DNA from: Bacteroidota bacterium
Lineage (GTDB): Bacteria > Bacteroidota > Bacteroidia > Flavobacteriales_D > Sanyastnellaceae
DNA: 43,472 bases
Assembly (NCBI GenBank): GCA_002746975.1
Contig: NVXE01000004.1
Span: 191,990 to 235,461, forward strand
Direction: 5' to 3'
A program made the translations under genes and the position numbers. Each line of letters starts with the position of its first letter. Within the stretch, counting starts at the first letter, position 1. Shown piece by piece: positions 30,052 through 40,700 of the stretch. The notes beneath the pieces were generated by a model, which was given only the letters and a program-made list of their open reading frames with translations, searched no databases and had not been told where the DNA came from.

Positions 30052-31083
30052 TCAGTTTTGAATGCAAGGGTGGTATGCAGGAGGTCCATCTTTCTTTCTA
30101 ACATCCCACAAATATTTGAGTGATATTTCATGTGATCCTCCTGAAGATGTTATGCCTAATTTGCTTAAAGAAAGGTCGTAACTATACCCCATTCGCCAAA
30201 TCTTATTCCCGAAACCGAAAATGACACTTACGGCGTCTATATCAGGGGAACCATCGGCCGCTTGCTGAATAACGGGAATACCACGGTACCAAACTCCTAA
30301 AGTCATAATGTCGAGGTCGTAGTAAGTACCGAAATCTAATTGGTCGAACAAGCCTTGGTTTGTATAATTAAAGGCAAAAACAACATCTCTTGAATTTCGA
30401 GATTTAGGCCCTGTAGTCAAAGGTATGCGCCCCCCTCCATGAGCTGAAAATCGAACAGGTAATTTTTCGGCATAATCTAGACTTAAACTTGAGTTAGGGG
30501 TGTTTATATGATCAGCAGATATGCCAAACCAAAACTCACGACTTACCAATAAAAATCCAGTTCCGATATCGATATACTGTTTTCCAGTTCCTAAACCTTG
30601 CTCTAAAGAAGTAGCAGCGTCGTTTCTAAGAAGTTGGTCCATAAATGTTAAGCCGGCTATATTAACAGCGCGACTCACAATTCCAGCTTGTAATGCGGGT
30701 CTTATGTATGTTCGAGATCCGAGCTTAAATTCATATGCGTATTGAAAAGCTACACGAGAAGTTCGAAGGGCTCCAGCTCCAGCTTCTTCATTACTAATTA
30801 AAATACCCAGTCCTCCATTATGGTCGAACGTAGGTCTGTCATATGCGAAATGAAATCCTGTAAAAGCTTGTGGAAGACTTGCCCACTGTGCTCTGTACAT
30901 TGTAACTGCTCGAGCTTGATTTGTGGCCCCAGCATATCCAGGGTTAATTGAAGTAGGAGCAGCGTTGAACTGTGTGAAATGCATGTCTTGGGCAGATACC
31001 GGAGAGGTAAACCAACCTAGAATTAGCAAAATAAAAGTTGCTATAATGGAACGTCTAGGGTCGAAGTGCAAGGACAAATTCAT
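30052..31083 (-). CDS. PorP/SprF family type IX secretion membrane protein
   Basis: The product is 343 residues. A signal peptide ends at about residue 31 (SPVSAQ), followed by the family signature DMHFTQFNAAPTSINPGYAG and a predicted 14-strand-like β-barrel sequence, with SLSKLG and SHEISLKYLW near the C-terminus. PorP/SprF proteins assist secretion or surface anchoring of specific T9SS substrates, often encoded beside the giant protein they serve. The gene lies 57 bases downstream of the PKD-repeat protein on the same strand, matching the sprB-sprF arrangement. The last residues (HPCIQN) are an unusual ending for a barrel, which normally ends in an aromatic residue. Confidence 0.92.
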   Translation of the reverse strand: MNLSLHFDPRRSIIATFILLILGWFTSPVSAQDMHFTQFNAAPTSINPGYAGATNQARAVTMYRAQWASLPQAFTGFHFAYDRPTFDHNGGLGILISNEEAGAGALRTSRVAFQYAYEFKLGSRTYIRPALQAGIVSRAVNIAGLTFMDQLLRNDAATSLEQGLGTGKQYIDIGTGFLLVSREFWFGISADHINTPNSSLSLDYAEKLPVRFSAHGGGRIPLTTGPKSRNSRDVVFAFNYTNQGLFDQLDFGTYYDLDIMTLGVWYRGIPVIQQAADGSPDIDAVSVIFGFGNKIWRMGYSYDLSLSKLGITSSGGSHEISLKYLWDVRKKDGPPAYHPCIQN

Positions 31084-31140
31084 ACTACTTTTACGTATAG
31101 AAGTAAGAAAAGGTTACCTTTTTTCAGGTTTTGCCAGCAA

Positions 31141-34100
31141 TTATTTTGCCATCAAAGTGATAGTCCCAGCTCGCTGAATCTTTCTCCCGTCACTAAGTAT
31201 AGCTACTGCTTTATACGCATAAACGTCTTGCGGAGCTAGATTGCCGTCTACATAACCGTCCCATCCGATATTTACATCGGAGGAGTAAAAAATTTGTTCG
31301 CCATTCTTATTAAAAACGAACAGCTCGTAATCTATAATCCCTGAGTGCATAGGTCGGAAGACATTGTTATCGTATGATTGAGGATCATATAGTCCACCGT
31401 TTCCTCCGCCCGTAAGAGGAGTGAAAGCTGTAGGAAATGTCATTATGCCTCCAGGTTTTGCAATTACTGCTTCAGCTAAGGTGAAAGTAGTTGAACACCC
31501 CCACTCATTGTCTGCAGTTAATGAAACTGTGTAAATGCCCGCTGTGGTGTATTCGTGTATGGGGTGTTCGCTGTTAGATATTTCTCCGTCTCCAAAAGAC
31601 CAAACAAAATCTGTCGCATCCGAAGATAAATTCATGTAGTAAATAGGCTCGCCTGGAGCGAAAACTTCAGTCGGGGTTAAGGTAAATGCTGCTTGAGCTT
31701 GTGGGTACACAGTTACAGTTGAGTAATGGATTTCATTGAGAACAGTACCTTCATATCCGTACACTTCTAGTTTTATATCGTAAGTTCCTGGTTGAGTGTA
31801 TGTGTGAGATGGATGTTCAGCGGCGTGGGTGGTTCCGTCACCGAAATCCCAGCGATATTCTTCAGCATATTGTGAGAAATTTGTAAAGGCTACAGTTAAA
31901 GGAGCACATCCTTCTCCTCCTCCCATAAAGCTTATTTCAGGTGAGGGAGCGAGAATTTGAACGGTTTGGGATGAATTATCTGAGCAATACCCATTACTAA
32001 CTTCAAGAGTAACGTTAAAAGTACCCCAAGATTCGTAAGTATGACTGCCGGGATTTTCATCAGTACTAACTATACCGTCACCGAAATTCCACATACTTGA
32101 ACTAGAATTTCCAGCAAGAGTAGTGTTTTCAATATTTACAGTTGCATTTGGGAATGTTTGTAAAATAGGGGTGGTATTGAATCCTGCAATAGGAGCGGCA
32201 TAAACCTCAATGTTAGTTCTTATTGTGTCGGTACAGCCGAAAGCAGAAGTTACAGTAAGTGAAATAGTGAAAGTAGTATCATCGTCTAAAGAAGGTGAAG
32301 TGAAGGTGTGGGAAGGTTCGAAACTACTATTCACAGATCCGTCACCGAAATCCCACTCGAATGAATTTGCACCTGAGCTATTATTTAAAAAAGTAACATC
32401 AAAGGGAGAACATCCCTGTTGTGGAACATCGAAAGACGCTTCAATTTCAGGAAGAACTTCAATCAAAACTTGATCTTGAGAAGAACATCCACTATTCGTA
32501 GATGCTGTTAACGTTGCCGTATATGTTACCGGCTCGTTTGAGGGATTGAAGTAATTAAATGTGTGTACCGCAGCCGTTTCGTTTGATATTTCACCTGTTC
32601 CGTAATACCAATCTAAATTATCCGCACCTTGAGAATTGTTGTTGAACGTCACCTCTAATGGATAACAACCTGTCATGGTTGCAATTTCAATATCGGCAAT
32701 AGGTGTCGCTAGAACTTCTACGTCTATTGAAGTAGAGCCAGAGCAGCCATAAATACTCGATCCATCTAGCGTTACGGTATATGTAGTATCGGAATAACTA
32801 GGATTAACAAATACGTGGGTAGGTTGATCTGCAGGTGATTCTGGAGAACCATCTCCGAAATTCCAAACGAAGCCTGCGTTTGAGTTGAGGCTTTGGTTTA
32901 CAAAAACAACATTTAATGGAGAACAAGAAGCTGAAGGAACGAGAAAGTTTGGAACTACTTCTGGGTATAGCTCTACAGAGATTACGTCTGTGTCAATACA
33001 TCCGCCTTCGCCTTCTACAACTAATGTTACTTCACGCATTACTGATCCCATTCCCTGATGCTCAAAGATATATTCATGAGAAGAATTTACTACCCCACTA
33101 CTTTGCCCACCATCACCATAAGTCCAGGTAAGGTTAACGGCTCTTTCACTACTATCTGTAAAATTTACCGTAAGTGGAGCACAACCGACTTGAATATCTG
33201 CCGAAAACTGTGCTATGGGCTGAGGGTTTACACTTATTTCAGTGCTGAATTGTCCTGGGCAACCAAATTCAGAAAGCCCTACCACTGATAATGTATGCGC
33301 TTCGACAAATTCTGTATTATTTGTGTACACATGAGTTGACATAGGTATCGTAGAGTCAGGTGAACCATCTCCGAAAGTCCAAGTAATATCTACTGCTCCC
33401 CCTAATGAAGGCATTTGGATTGCAAAAGGAGAACACCCCACATTTTCAGGAAGAATGAAATCAAAACCCGCTTCAGGATAAACAGAGACTCCCACAACAG
33501 TAGTATCGTGACATCCATTATCAGCATATGCTACAAGCTGAACAGGAAAGGTTTTCAAGAACCCAGTGGTGTTATCAAATGTATGTGTAGGGTTTGTATC
33601 AACACTCAAACTACCATCAGTAAAATCCCATGAGTATGATGATGCGTCAGTCGAGTTGTTTGTGAATATGACAGACATAGGAGCACAACTTGGTTCAGGA
33701 GCGATAAATGAAGATTGTGCACCAGGAAGAGTCGCAAGTAAAATAGTGTCACGAGCAATACATCCAAATGGGCTTGTTGCACTAACAACGGCTTCGAATG
33801 TAGTGCCAGCAAGACTTTGACTTAAATACGTATGCGAAATATTTGCTGTAGGTGAACCCAGTCCGTCGCCAAAATCCCACACCACATTTGCATCTAAATC
33901 ACTAAGCGCTTCGAAGTTTACTAAGAGGGGAGTACATCCATTCACAACATCGGAGGTTGCAGCTATGGAAGGAGCGGGTTCAACATTTATTGAACTAGTC
34001 AATGAATTAGTGCAATTGGTTGTAGAAATACTTAAAGTTGCATCGAACAAACCAGGTGTGATATATTGATGTGTAGGATGTTGAATTATAGACGTTAAAC

Positions 34101-35682
34101 CGTCTCCGAAAGTCCAATCCCACTGAATAATAGAGTCTCCTCCAGCTGCTAAAGATAGGTCGGTGAATGATGTTGGATTACCCTCACAAACTATCCCGCT
34201 GATAAAATCTACTGTGGGACTTTCAAACACTTCAGGAATAGCATTTACTGTCCTTACACAACCATTTGCTCCTGTTACTTCAAGACCCACTACGTAAGTT
34301 CCTGGCGTGTCAAAGAAAAGCTCAGGTGTTGTAGGCCCATTAAATGTACCTGGAGCTACGTTAAATGTCCAATCATAATTTATTCCCTCTCCGCTTGTTT
34401 CTTGTGCTATTGCAGAAAATGAGTCACACCCTACAGATTGAGAAAGCTCTATAATCGCAGCAGGAGCAGGCTTTACAATAATGTCAAACCGAGCAGTGTC
34501 ATTACATGAATTCGCTTGACCAGCTAACCCGACGACTCCTAGTACGGAAAAACTACCGGGATTATTAAATGTCCACGTCATAGACTGAGATCCACCAGGA
34601 TACCATTGTCCCACTCCATTATTAAAATTCCAATAGAAAGAAGTAGCCTCCATTTCATCATGAACGAAAACAGACGGGAGGCCCTCACAAACTTGGTTTG
34701 GCCCTGAAAGATTAGTAGAAAGAGGAGGACGAACAATTAATTCAATTTGAGTAGAGTCAATACCGCAATAACTTGAGTCATAAAGCATTACGATATAGCT
34801 ACCTATTCCAGGCAGAGCTAAATCGAATGGTGCGGAAGAAATCCAAGGTCTCCAGTCAATAATTTCATCGATGCCATCATTGTCTAAATCTCCAAAATTC
34901 CACTTTTCAAACCTTTGATTAGTATTTCCATTTGCCGTGCAGTTCATTTCTGTAATATTAGAAAGCTGGACGGTGGTGTCGGGGTAACATAGCTGGGTTG
35001 ATGAAGCTCCTATAATTGCATTATCTAAATCCCAAATATTGATATAGTCTATAGTAACGCTGGCTCCAGTACCAAACTCTTTATTACGACAAGCGTTTGT
35101 TGCATAAAGAGTTACCGGCCTATTACACCCAGTACTCCCTGCGAAGTAATCGTGGGAAACAGTTGCCCCAGCATTAGATGCCCCGAAGTTTACAGAAGCC
35201 CCGTCATCAAACCCCCAAGTAAATGTTGTAGTAGAGCTGACGTTAGTTGAAGAGTTTACGAAGCTTAAAGTTGCTGGAGCACAAGCGTCAGTAATCCACC
35301 CCTGAGGTATTGTTATAGAAGGATTTACCGGCTCCTCTTTAATCAATTCCCCTACCACTATACACCCGGTATTGCTTGTAAATGTTAATGTGTATACAGC
35401 CCAAACATCAGAATAGCTATGCGTCAATGCGTTTCCAGTTACCCAAGACCCGAACACTTCAGGAGCAGATCCATCACCCCAGTCCACAGTTAAACCAGCC
35501 CAATCACTTGAAGTTTGTATAAAAATGTCAAATACACCAGGATTACAATTATACCAAGTAGGTGTATTTGTAGCATTATCGAATGCGTCGATAAGATCAG
35601 GGCATTGCGCATTAGTGTTAATCCCTAAAAGAGTTAAGAGACCAAACGTTGCTACGACACGGAGAGATTTAGGACAATACAT
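31141..35682 (-). CDS. giant PKD-repeat surface protein with T9SS type B sorting domain
   Basis: The product is 1513 residues. A signal peptide (to about residue 25, NTNAQ) is followed by about sixteen PKD-like β-sandwich repeats, most with a WxFGDG motif and a later HxF/Y, and a C-terminal gliding-motility-associated domain (from about MTFPTAFTP to the end), the T9SS type B signal. Such proteins are carried across the outer membrane and act as adhesins; SprB is the known model for gliding. Nearly every repeat has one cysteine near its start (GCxPLxVxF) and one near its end. The paired PorP/SprF gene follows. Whether this organism glides cannot be read from the window. Confidence 0.93.
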   Translation of the reverse strand: MYCPKSLRVVATFGLLTLLGINTNAQCPDLIDAFDNATNTPTWYNCNPGVFDIFIQTSSDWAGLTVDWGDGSAPEVFGSWVTGNALTHSYSDVWAVYTLTFTSNTGCIVVGELIKEEPVNPSITIPQGWITDACAPATLSFVNSSTNVSSTTTFTWGFDDGASVNFGASNAGATVSHDYFAGSTGCNRPVTLYATNACRNKEFGTGASVTIDYINIWDLDNAIIGASSTQLCYPDTTVQLSNITEMNCTANGNTNQRFEKWNFGDLDNDGIDEIIDWRPWISSAPFDLALPGIGSYIVMLYDSSYCGIDSTQIELIVRPPLSTNLSGPNQVCEGLPSVFVHDEMEATSFYWNFNNGVGQWYPGGSQSMTWTFNNPGSFSVLGVVGLAGQANSCNDTARFDIIVKPAPAAIIELSQSVGCDSFSAIAQETSGEGINYDWTFNVAPGTFNGPTTPELFFDTPGTYVVGLEVTGANGCVRTVNAIPEVFESPTVDFISGIVCEGNPTSFTDLSLAAGGDSIIQWDWTFGDGLTSIIQHPTHQYITPGLFDATLSISTTNCTNSLTSSINVEPAPSIAATSDVVNGCTPLLVNFEALSDLDANVVWDFGDGLGSPTANISHTYLSQSLAGTTFEAVVSATSPFGCIARDTILLATLPGAQSSFIAPEPSCAPMSVIFTNNSTDASSYSWDFTDGSLSVDTNPTHTFDNTTGFLKTFPVQLVAYADNGCHDTTVVGVSVYPEAGFDFILPENVGCSPFAIQMPSLGGAVDITWTFGDGSPDSTIPMSTHVYTNNTEFVEAHTLSVVGLSEFGCPGQFSTEISVNPQPIAQFSADIQVGCAPLTVNFTDSSERAVNLTWTYGDGGQSSGVVNSSHEYIFEHQGMGSVMREVTLVVEGEGGCIDTDVISVELYPEVVPNFLVPSASCSPLNVVFVNQSLNSNAGFVWNFGDGSPESPADQPTHVFVNPSYSDTTYTVTLDGSSIYGCSGSTSIDVEVLATPIADIEIATMTGCYPLEVTFNNNSQGADNLDWYYGTGEISNETAAVHTFNYFNPSNEPVTYTATLTASTNSGCSSQDQVLIEVLPEIEASFDVPQQGCSPFDVTFLNNSSGANSFEWDFGDGSVNSSFEPSHTFTSPSLDDDTTFTISLTVTSAFGCTDTIRTNIEVYAAPIAGFNTTPILQTFPNATVNIENTTLAGNSSSSMWNFGDGIVSTDENPGSHTYESWGTFNVTLEVSNGYCSDNSSQTVQILAPSPEISFMGGGEGCAPLTVAFTNFSQYAEEYRWDFGDGTTHAAEHPSHTYTQPGTYDIKLEVYGYEGTVLNEIHYSTVTVYPQAQAAFTLTPTEVFAPGEPIYYMNLSSDATDFVWSFGDGEISNSEHPIHEYTTAGIYTVSLTADNEWGCSTTFTLAEAVIAKPGGIMTFPTAFTPLTGGGNGGLYDPQSYDNNVFRPMHSGIIDYELFVFNKNGEQIFYSSDVNIGWDGYVDGNLAPQDVYAYKAVAILSDGRKIQRAGTITLMAK
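31480..35560 (-). repeat. tandem PKD-domain array within the surface protein
   Basis: About sixteen diverged PKD-like units of roughly 75-95 residues lie in series. The core motif varies: WDFGDG, WNFGDG, WTFGDG, WTYGDG, and degenerate forms such as WYYGTG and WNFNNG. Units near the N-terminus are more diverged than those in the middle and C-terminal half. The DNA itself is not obviously repetitive, which suggests an old array rather than recent duplication. Confidence 0.8.
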
Positions 35683-35736
35683 GCTATTTCATACGCTTTA
35701 TATCCACTTTAGGTTACAAAACATCAGGTTTTATAA

Positions 35737-35746
35737 GCCTTAAGGC
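35737..35746. other. 10-base perfect palindrome upstream of the PKD protein gene
   Basis: GCCTTAAGGC sits about 55 bases ahead of the PKD protein start, in the 92-base gap to the cytochrome peroxidase gene. It could be part of an operator or a weak hairpin. There is no following T-run that would make it a strong terminator for the upstream gene. On the minus strand a TATTTTTAG box lies just before it, at about 35766-35774. Confidence 0.3.
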
Positions 35747-35774
35747 CAAAGCGGAAGTTATTGCCTAAAAATAA

Positions 35775-36884
35775 CTAGTGTGGATCTTGAAAATCGGGGT
35801 TCTGAGTAAATGTTGTATCGGTAAGAGCGTTCAAAAAGTCTATAATAGCTTCTTTCTGTTGAGGGGCTAATTCTAGCCCACCAGTGGTGTACTTCATAAA
35901 AGTATCTATTGTAGAAGAACTAACACCTCCGCTGTTGTAATGCTCGATGACATCTTCTAGGGTTGAGAACCGTCCGTCGTGCATATATGGGGCGCTTAAT
36001 GCAACATTTCTCAGCGTCGGAGTTTTGAAGAGTCCAGAATCTAGGGGAGAACCTGTGACGTTTACTCTTCCGGGATCCAACTCGAATGAAGGATCGAGAC
36101 CATTATTGTGGAACAAATAATCAGAAAATTGAAGGCCGGCCTCTCCGTGACAGTGAAAACAATCCGCGCCGAACTCTCCTCCAGGGTTTACTTCGGGGTC
36201 TCCTCCCTCTCTTAAAAATAATTGGTAACCTAGATATTCCGAGTCTGTGAGTTCGGTTTCACCACGTCGCCATTTGTCTATTTTACTGTTAGAACTAATC
36301 ATAGTCCGAATAAACTGGGCTATCGCTTTTACTGAATAATCTTCAGTAATTACACTTGTGCCGAAGGCGTCAAAAAATAGTTGTGGGTAATCGAGGTTAT
36401 CAAAATAATCATTCTCTAATCTATCCACGACTGCTTCCCACGAGATATTCATTTCTAGTGGGTGTACTACTGGGGCACGTATTTGGTCTTCAAGAGTCAT
36501 AGCTCTACCATCCCAAAAAAACGAGGAGGACCATCCTAGATTCACTATTACACTGGCATTACGGTGTCCTAAAGTGCCATTGACTCCAGCACTGAACTGT
36601 TCGGGATCCGAAAAATTAGAAGAAGGTGCATGGCAACTACCACAGGAAATGGAGTGATCTAAAGACAGTGCTTTTTCCCAAAAAAGAAGACGTCCAAGCT
36701 TAATACCTTCGACCGTCATCGGATTATCTTCAGGGATATCCATCGGGGGGAAGAAGGAAGGAATGATAACAGTGTAAGGAGTTGCTTCCCATGCAGGAGT
36801 TTTCCCACAATTACATCCGGAAGCGATAAATGTAAATATCAATAAAAACGCTAAGAAGAAATTTGAAATAGAAGGAGTCTTCAT
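35775..36884 (-). CDS. MbnH-like diheme cytochrome c peroxidase family lipoprotein
   Basis: From the ATG at 36884 the product is about 369 residues. A lipoprotein signal (IASGC, cysteine 24) suggests membrane anchoring in the periplasm. Two c-type heme motifs follow: CGSCH at residues 81-85 and CFHCH further on, with the family segments NASVIVNLGWSSSFFWDGRA, TPTLRNVALSAPYMHDGRFSTLEDVIEHY (landmarks only). The family includes classical peroxidases and MbnH, which oxidises a tryptophan of its partner MbnP to kynurenine. The upstream gene encodes an MbnP-like protein, so I favour the MbnH role. An alternative ATG at 36914 would overlap that gene by 19 bases and put ten extra residues before the signal peptide. 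Confidence 0.88.
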   Translation of the reverse strand: MKTPSISNFFLAFLLIFTFIASGCNCGKTPAWEATPYTVIIPSFFPPMDIPEDNPMTVEGIKLGRLLFWEKALSLDHSISCGSCHAPSSNFSDPEQFSAGVNGTLGHRNASVIVNLGWSSSFFWDGRAMTLEDQIRAPVVHPLEMNISWEAVVDRLENDYFDNLDYPQLFFDAFGTSVITEDYSVKAIAQFIRTMISSNSKIDKWRRGETELTDSEYLGYQLFLREGGDPEVNPGGEFGADCFHCHGEAGLQFSDYLFHNNGLDPSFELDPGRVNVTGSPLDSGLFKTPTLRNVALSAPYMHDGRFSTLEDVIEHYNSGGVSSSTIDTFMKYTTGGLELAPQQKEAIIDFLNALTDTTFTQNPDFQDPH

Positions 36885-36895
36885 TTTTTCAAGTT

Positions 36896-37669
36896 TCAAT
36901 TTTTCAAACTCCAAGCGTCAGTGATGTTGTCAACAAACATAATAGCGTTAGGCACTTCACCCATAGCATGGCCTACTTGTGAAAGGTCAATATCTCCGTA
37001 TGACCCTTCTATAGCTAAGCCCAAATCTAGATTGAGTAATACCTCTTCAATCTCTGCAGAACGTATAATAATGTTATTTGATAATTCTAACGTGATTTCA
37101 CGATAAAGAGGATCTGTGGCTGGATGAAGAGCAAAAGGAATATCAATTACACCACCAGTTTCGGCAGCAAGTTTACCCTCATGTTTTACGAAGAAATAAC
37201 TATTATCCATATCCCAACGCATTCCAGCAGAGCCATTAACACTCAAGGGATGACTATTGGGATACGAAGCAGGATCAACTCCTTGATTTAATTCTGAAGG
37301 TACTCCTAGGCCAAACCTTATTGCATTAAATTCGTGATGCTTCTTTAAGACGTCCCAATTTATTTCGCCTAATGCTTCAGCGCTTGAAACGGTGAAGTCA
37401 AGTCTTGAAATAGATGATGTGTTTATCCAAACTCCATCAAGATCCCTCAAGGAGATGTCACTTATATAGCAGTAAAGTTTCTCTGGTCGTACAGGCCTCT
37501 CTAAATTATCGTACACTGTGTCCCCAATAGCCATTTCTGTGCCATGCCAAGAAAGAGTAGTATGTAGATTTATCCATCCAGGATCTTTACTTCTACACCC
37601 TGAAGCAAAAAAGACAATAAGTACTACAACGATAGGTAGTAATGATTTTGATAAAATAGAATTTTCCAT
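36896..37669 (-). CDS. MbnP-like periplasmic copper-binding lipoprotein
   Basis: The product is 257 residues with a lipobox FASGC (cysteine 25). The domain matches the MbnP family: LYCYISDISL strand, LDFTVSSAE, FGLGVPSELNQGVDP, HPLS, and GMRWDMDNSYFFVKHEG. In methanotrophs MbnP (related to CorA) binds copper through a kynurenine made from tryptophan by MbnH. Here the usual GMxWxWxxGY motif reads GMRWDMDNSY (W152 kept, the second tryptophan replaced by methionine 154 and the glycine by serine). Whether that removes the modified residue I cannot say. The gene precedes the MbnH-like gene by 11 bases, and the pair forms an operon divergent from the AddA-like gene. Confidence 0.83.
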   Translation of the reverse strand: MENSILSKSLLPIVVVLIVFFASGCRSKDPGWINLHTTLSWHGTEMAIGDTVYDNLERPVRPEKLYCYISDISLRDLDGVWINTSSISRLDFTVSSAEALGEINWDVLKKHHEFNAIRFGLGVPSELNQGVDPASYPNSHPLSVNGSAGMRWDMDNSYFFVKHEGKLAAETGGVIDIPFALHPATDPLYREITLELSNNIIIRSAEIEEVLLNLDLGLAIEGSYGDIDLSQVGHAMGEVPNAIMFVDNITDAWSLKN

Positions 37670-37677
37670 AGTAACTA

Positions 37678-37685
37678 CAAAAATG
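37678..37685 (-). promoter_or_regulatory. possible -7 box ahead of the MbnP-like gene
   Basis: On the minus strand this reads CATTTTTG, one base away from the TATTTTTG boxes seen for atpD and the thioredoxin/T9SS gene, and ends 8 bases before the ATG at 37669. It is a weak call, made because the same pattern recurs. Confidence 0.25.
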
Positions 37686-37745
37686 CAAAATGTTATTTAC
37701 AATATGAAGGTTTAGCTCATAATTTGTTGTAATATTTGGGATAAT

Positions 37746-40700
37746 ATGACTAAGCAATCAGGAAATTTTGAAGTCGTAAGAGCATCAGCCGGCTCTGGAA
37801 AGACATACAGACTGGTACTTAGGTACTTAGAATGTGCTTTGCAATACGATAACCCTCGCTCTTTTAGTAGAATTCTAGCTCTGACTTTCACTAATAAAGC
37901 CGCAGCTGAGATGAAGGCAAGGATTTTAAGAGATCTAAAGGGAATTTCTGAGGGAGGAGTAGATAAAAAGGAAGAATTATCAAAACTATTAAATATTAGT
38001 GAGGAGACATTAATAGAAAAAGCAAAGGTGTTGCATATGGAAATGCTACATCGATATAGCGACATCGCTGTAATGACGATTGATAGTTTTGTAAATAGGC
38101 TGGTACGAAGTTTTGCTAGGGATTTAGCTTTAGAACAGGACTTTAGAATAGAACTTGATTCGGATAAGGTCATTGACGAAGCAGTGTCTCAGCTGTTAAA
38201 CAAAGTGGGTGAAGACGGAAATAAAGCCATTACGGATTTATTAGAGGGCTTTTCGAAATCACAAATCGAGGAAGACAAAGATGCGAGGGTGAGACAACCC
38301 CTGAATGATTTAGGCAAGTCGGTAGTTAACGAAAATATGAGGGACGTTGTAAACTCTTTAGCGGAAATTCCTCTGGAAAAGTTTAAGGTGTTAAGTCTTG
38401 AATTAAGGGAGATAACGAGAATACCTGAAAAAATTCTAAGAGAAGCTTCAAAAAAAGCGTTACTTGAAATAGATCGATTAGAGATGTCGGATGCCGATTT
38501 TTCTGGGGGTACAGTTCCGAAAAATCTTCGCAAGTTTAGGAATGGAAAAATCGTAGAGTTAAACAAAACTACTAGAAAGCATTTTCTAGAACCTGAGACG
38601 ATGGTCCGTAAAACGGCATCGAATGAATTAAAAGATAAGGCCCTTGAATTAGGAGGGTTTTTGTCTCCTGTTTACGAGGCGGCTATAAATATGCTGCCTG
38701 AAACAGAGTCTGGAAAGAGATATACTTTGGCTTTAAAACTTGGGAAAAGGATGGATTTAATGGGGACTCTTTCCGAACTTCATAAGGAGATTGAGAAAGT
38801 CCAAACAGATAATAATATCCGCACTCTTGGTGCTATGCATGAAATGATTTCTCGAATTGTAAGAAATAATCCAGCCCCATTTATTTTCGAAAGACTTGGG
38901 AATAGATTTTCTCACATTTTTATCGATGAATTTCAGGACACTTCGATAACTCAATGGCATAATCTAGTCGTTTTATACGACCATGCACTGAGCACTAACA
39001 ATAAAACCTTAGTAGTAGGTGATGGTAAGCAAGCAATCTATAGATGGAGAAACGGAGATTACAAGCAATTGATGACACTGCCTAAACTATTGGGCGATAA
39101 TCTCGGAATGGCATTAGAAGATGCTTCTTTAACATTAGAGAGAGAGATAATAAATGATGGTTTGGAAGATAACTGGAGATCGGGAAAAGAAATTATAGAG
39201 TGGAATAATGCATTGTTCGAAGAGATAAAGAATCACCTTCCACAAGAATTAAAGGAGGTTTATGACGGCCTTAGACAGAAGCCAAAAACGAAGTTTAATG
39301 GAGGCGTTCATTTGGAAACAATAGTTGAAGACAATGTTAGTGATAGAGAGTTAAAGCGGTCTGAAATTGTTGTCGATAGAATTAAAGATTATTTAAACCA
39401 AGGATTTAAGAGCAGTGATATCACCATTTTAGTTAGAACAAATAGGGAAGGGGCAGTTTTGGCACAAGATCTTTTGAAAGCTAATATTAAGCCTATGACT
39501 GAGGAATCTCTTCATATGGGAAGACATCCAGGGCCATTAGCTGTGGTGGCTTTAATGAGATGGTTGCTAAGGCCGGATGACCATAGACAAGGCTCGACTA
39601 TTTTACAATGTGCCGTTGCATTACGAGAGGGCGCTATGAAATTGATGAAGGATTCGGGTGAAGAGTTTGATGAGTCTCTGGAGTTAATTAACGAAGCGGC
39701 GTGTTTAGATAAATATGTAACAATTCTCGATAAAAAATCGGATGAAGAAGGTGGCAAAATAAGATCTTATGGTTCTTTTAAGACCCAGGAGATGTTGAAC
39801 GACATATTCCCTGAATTACGTGCTGTCGAGAGGTCTTCGGAGCCTCTTGTGGGCTTTGTAGGACATTGTTGTATGAGCTTAGGAATCACGAAATTTTACC
39901 CAACTTATGCAGAAGGAATGATAGAGCTTGCTCGTGAAATATCCGGCTCTGATGAAAGTGGATTGCATGGGTTTTTACGACTTTGGGATGGAAAAGGAAA
40001 AGATAGAAGTGTAGTTACTGGCGCGTCTAAGGATGCGGTACAGATAATGACAGTACATAAAGCGAAAGGTTTGGCCTTTACCATTACTATTGTAATTCTG
40101 TCAGCTAAGGATTTTTCAAAATTTAGAGGAGTTATTCCTGTTAAACTTGATGAAGGTAGTGCGATGCCTATCAGTGCTGCTATGTTAGGTAATTATGATA
40201 TGAGAGACACCTCTGTTGAAGATCAAAGAGTAGCTGAAGTAAACCGAGTTATACTAGATCAAGTTAACGTTGCCTATGTAGCTTTTACTAGGGCGATTGA
40301 GAGGCTTGATATCATTTTGGAACTTGAGAAAGACGATTTTAATAGAGATGAAGTTAAAACTGTAGGGGAGTTGATAGTGAAGTCGTTAGAAGTAATTAAT
40401 GATGGTAAAGACGTTTTGGAAGGGGGAGACTTGACTCCTGATAAAGGAGCTCCTCTCGAGATGCCTGAAGAAGTAAATAACGTTATTGAACTTGATAATC
40501 TTCAAACGGGCGAATCAGTTAAACACCTCGTTTCTATCCCGCATGATGAAAGATCAAACGTCGTTCACAATGGCCTGAACGCTCGAGAATTGGGGACTCA
40601 AGTACATAGCGTTCTAGAAAAAATAATCTGTGTGGACGATTGGAGTAAAGTGAAAAAGAAAATTTCAACAGGTTTAAATATTGGAAAACAGGATTTAAAA

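Noticed and set aside
32210-33820. Several short rightward frames inside the PKD protein gene
   Set aside because: They are antisense to a long, convincing repeat protein and show no domain.
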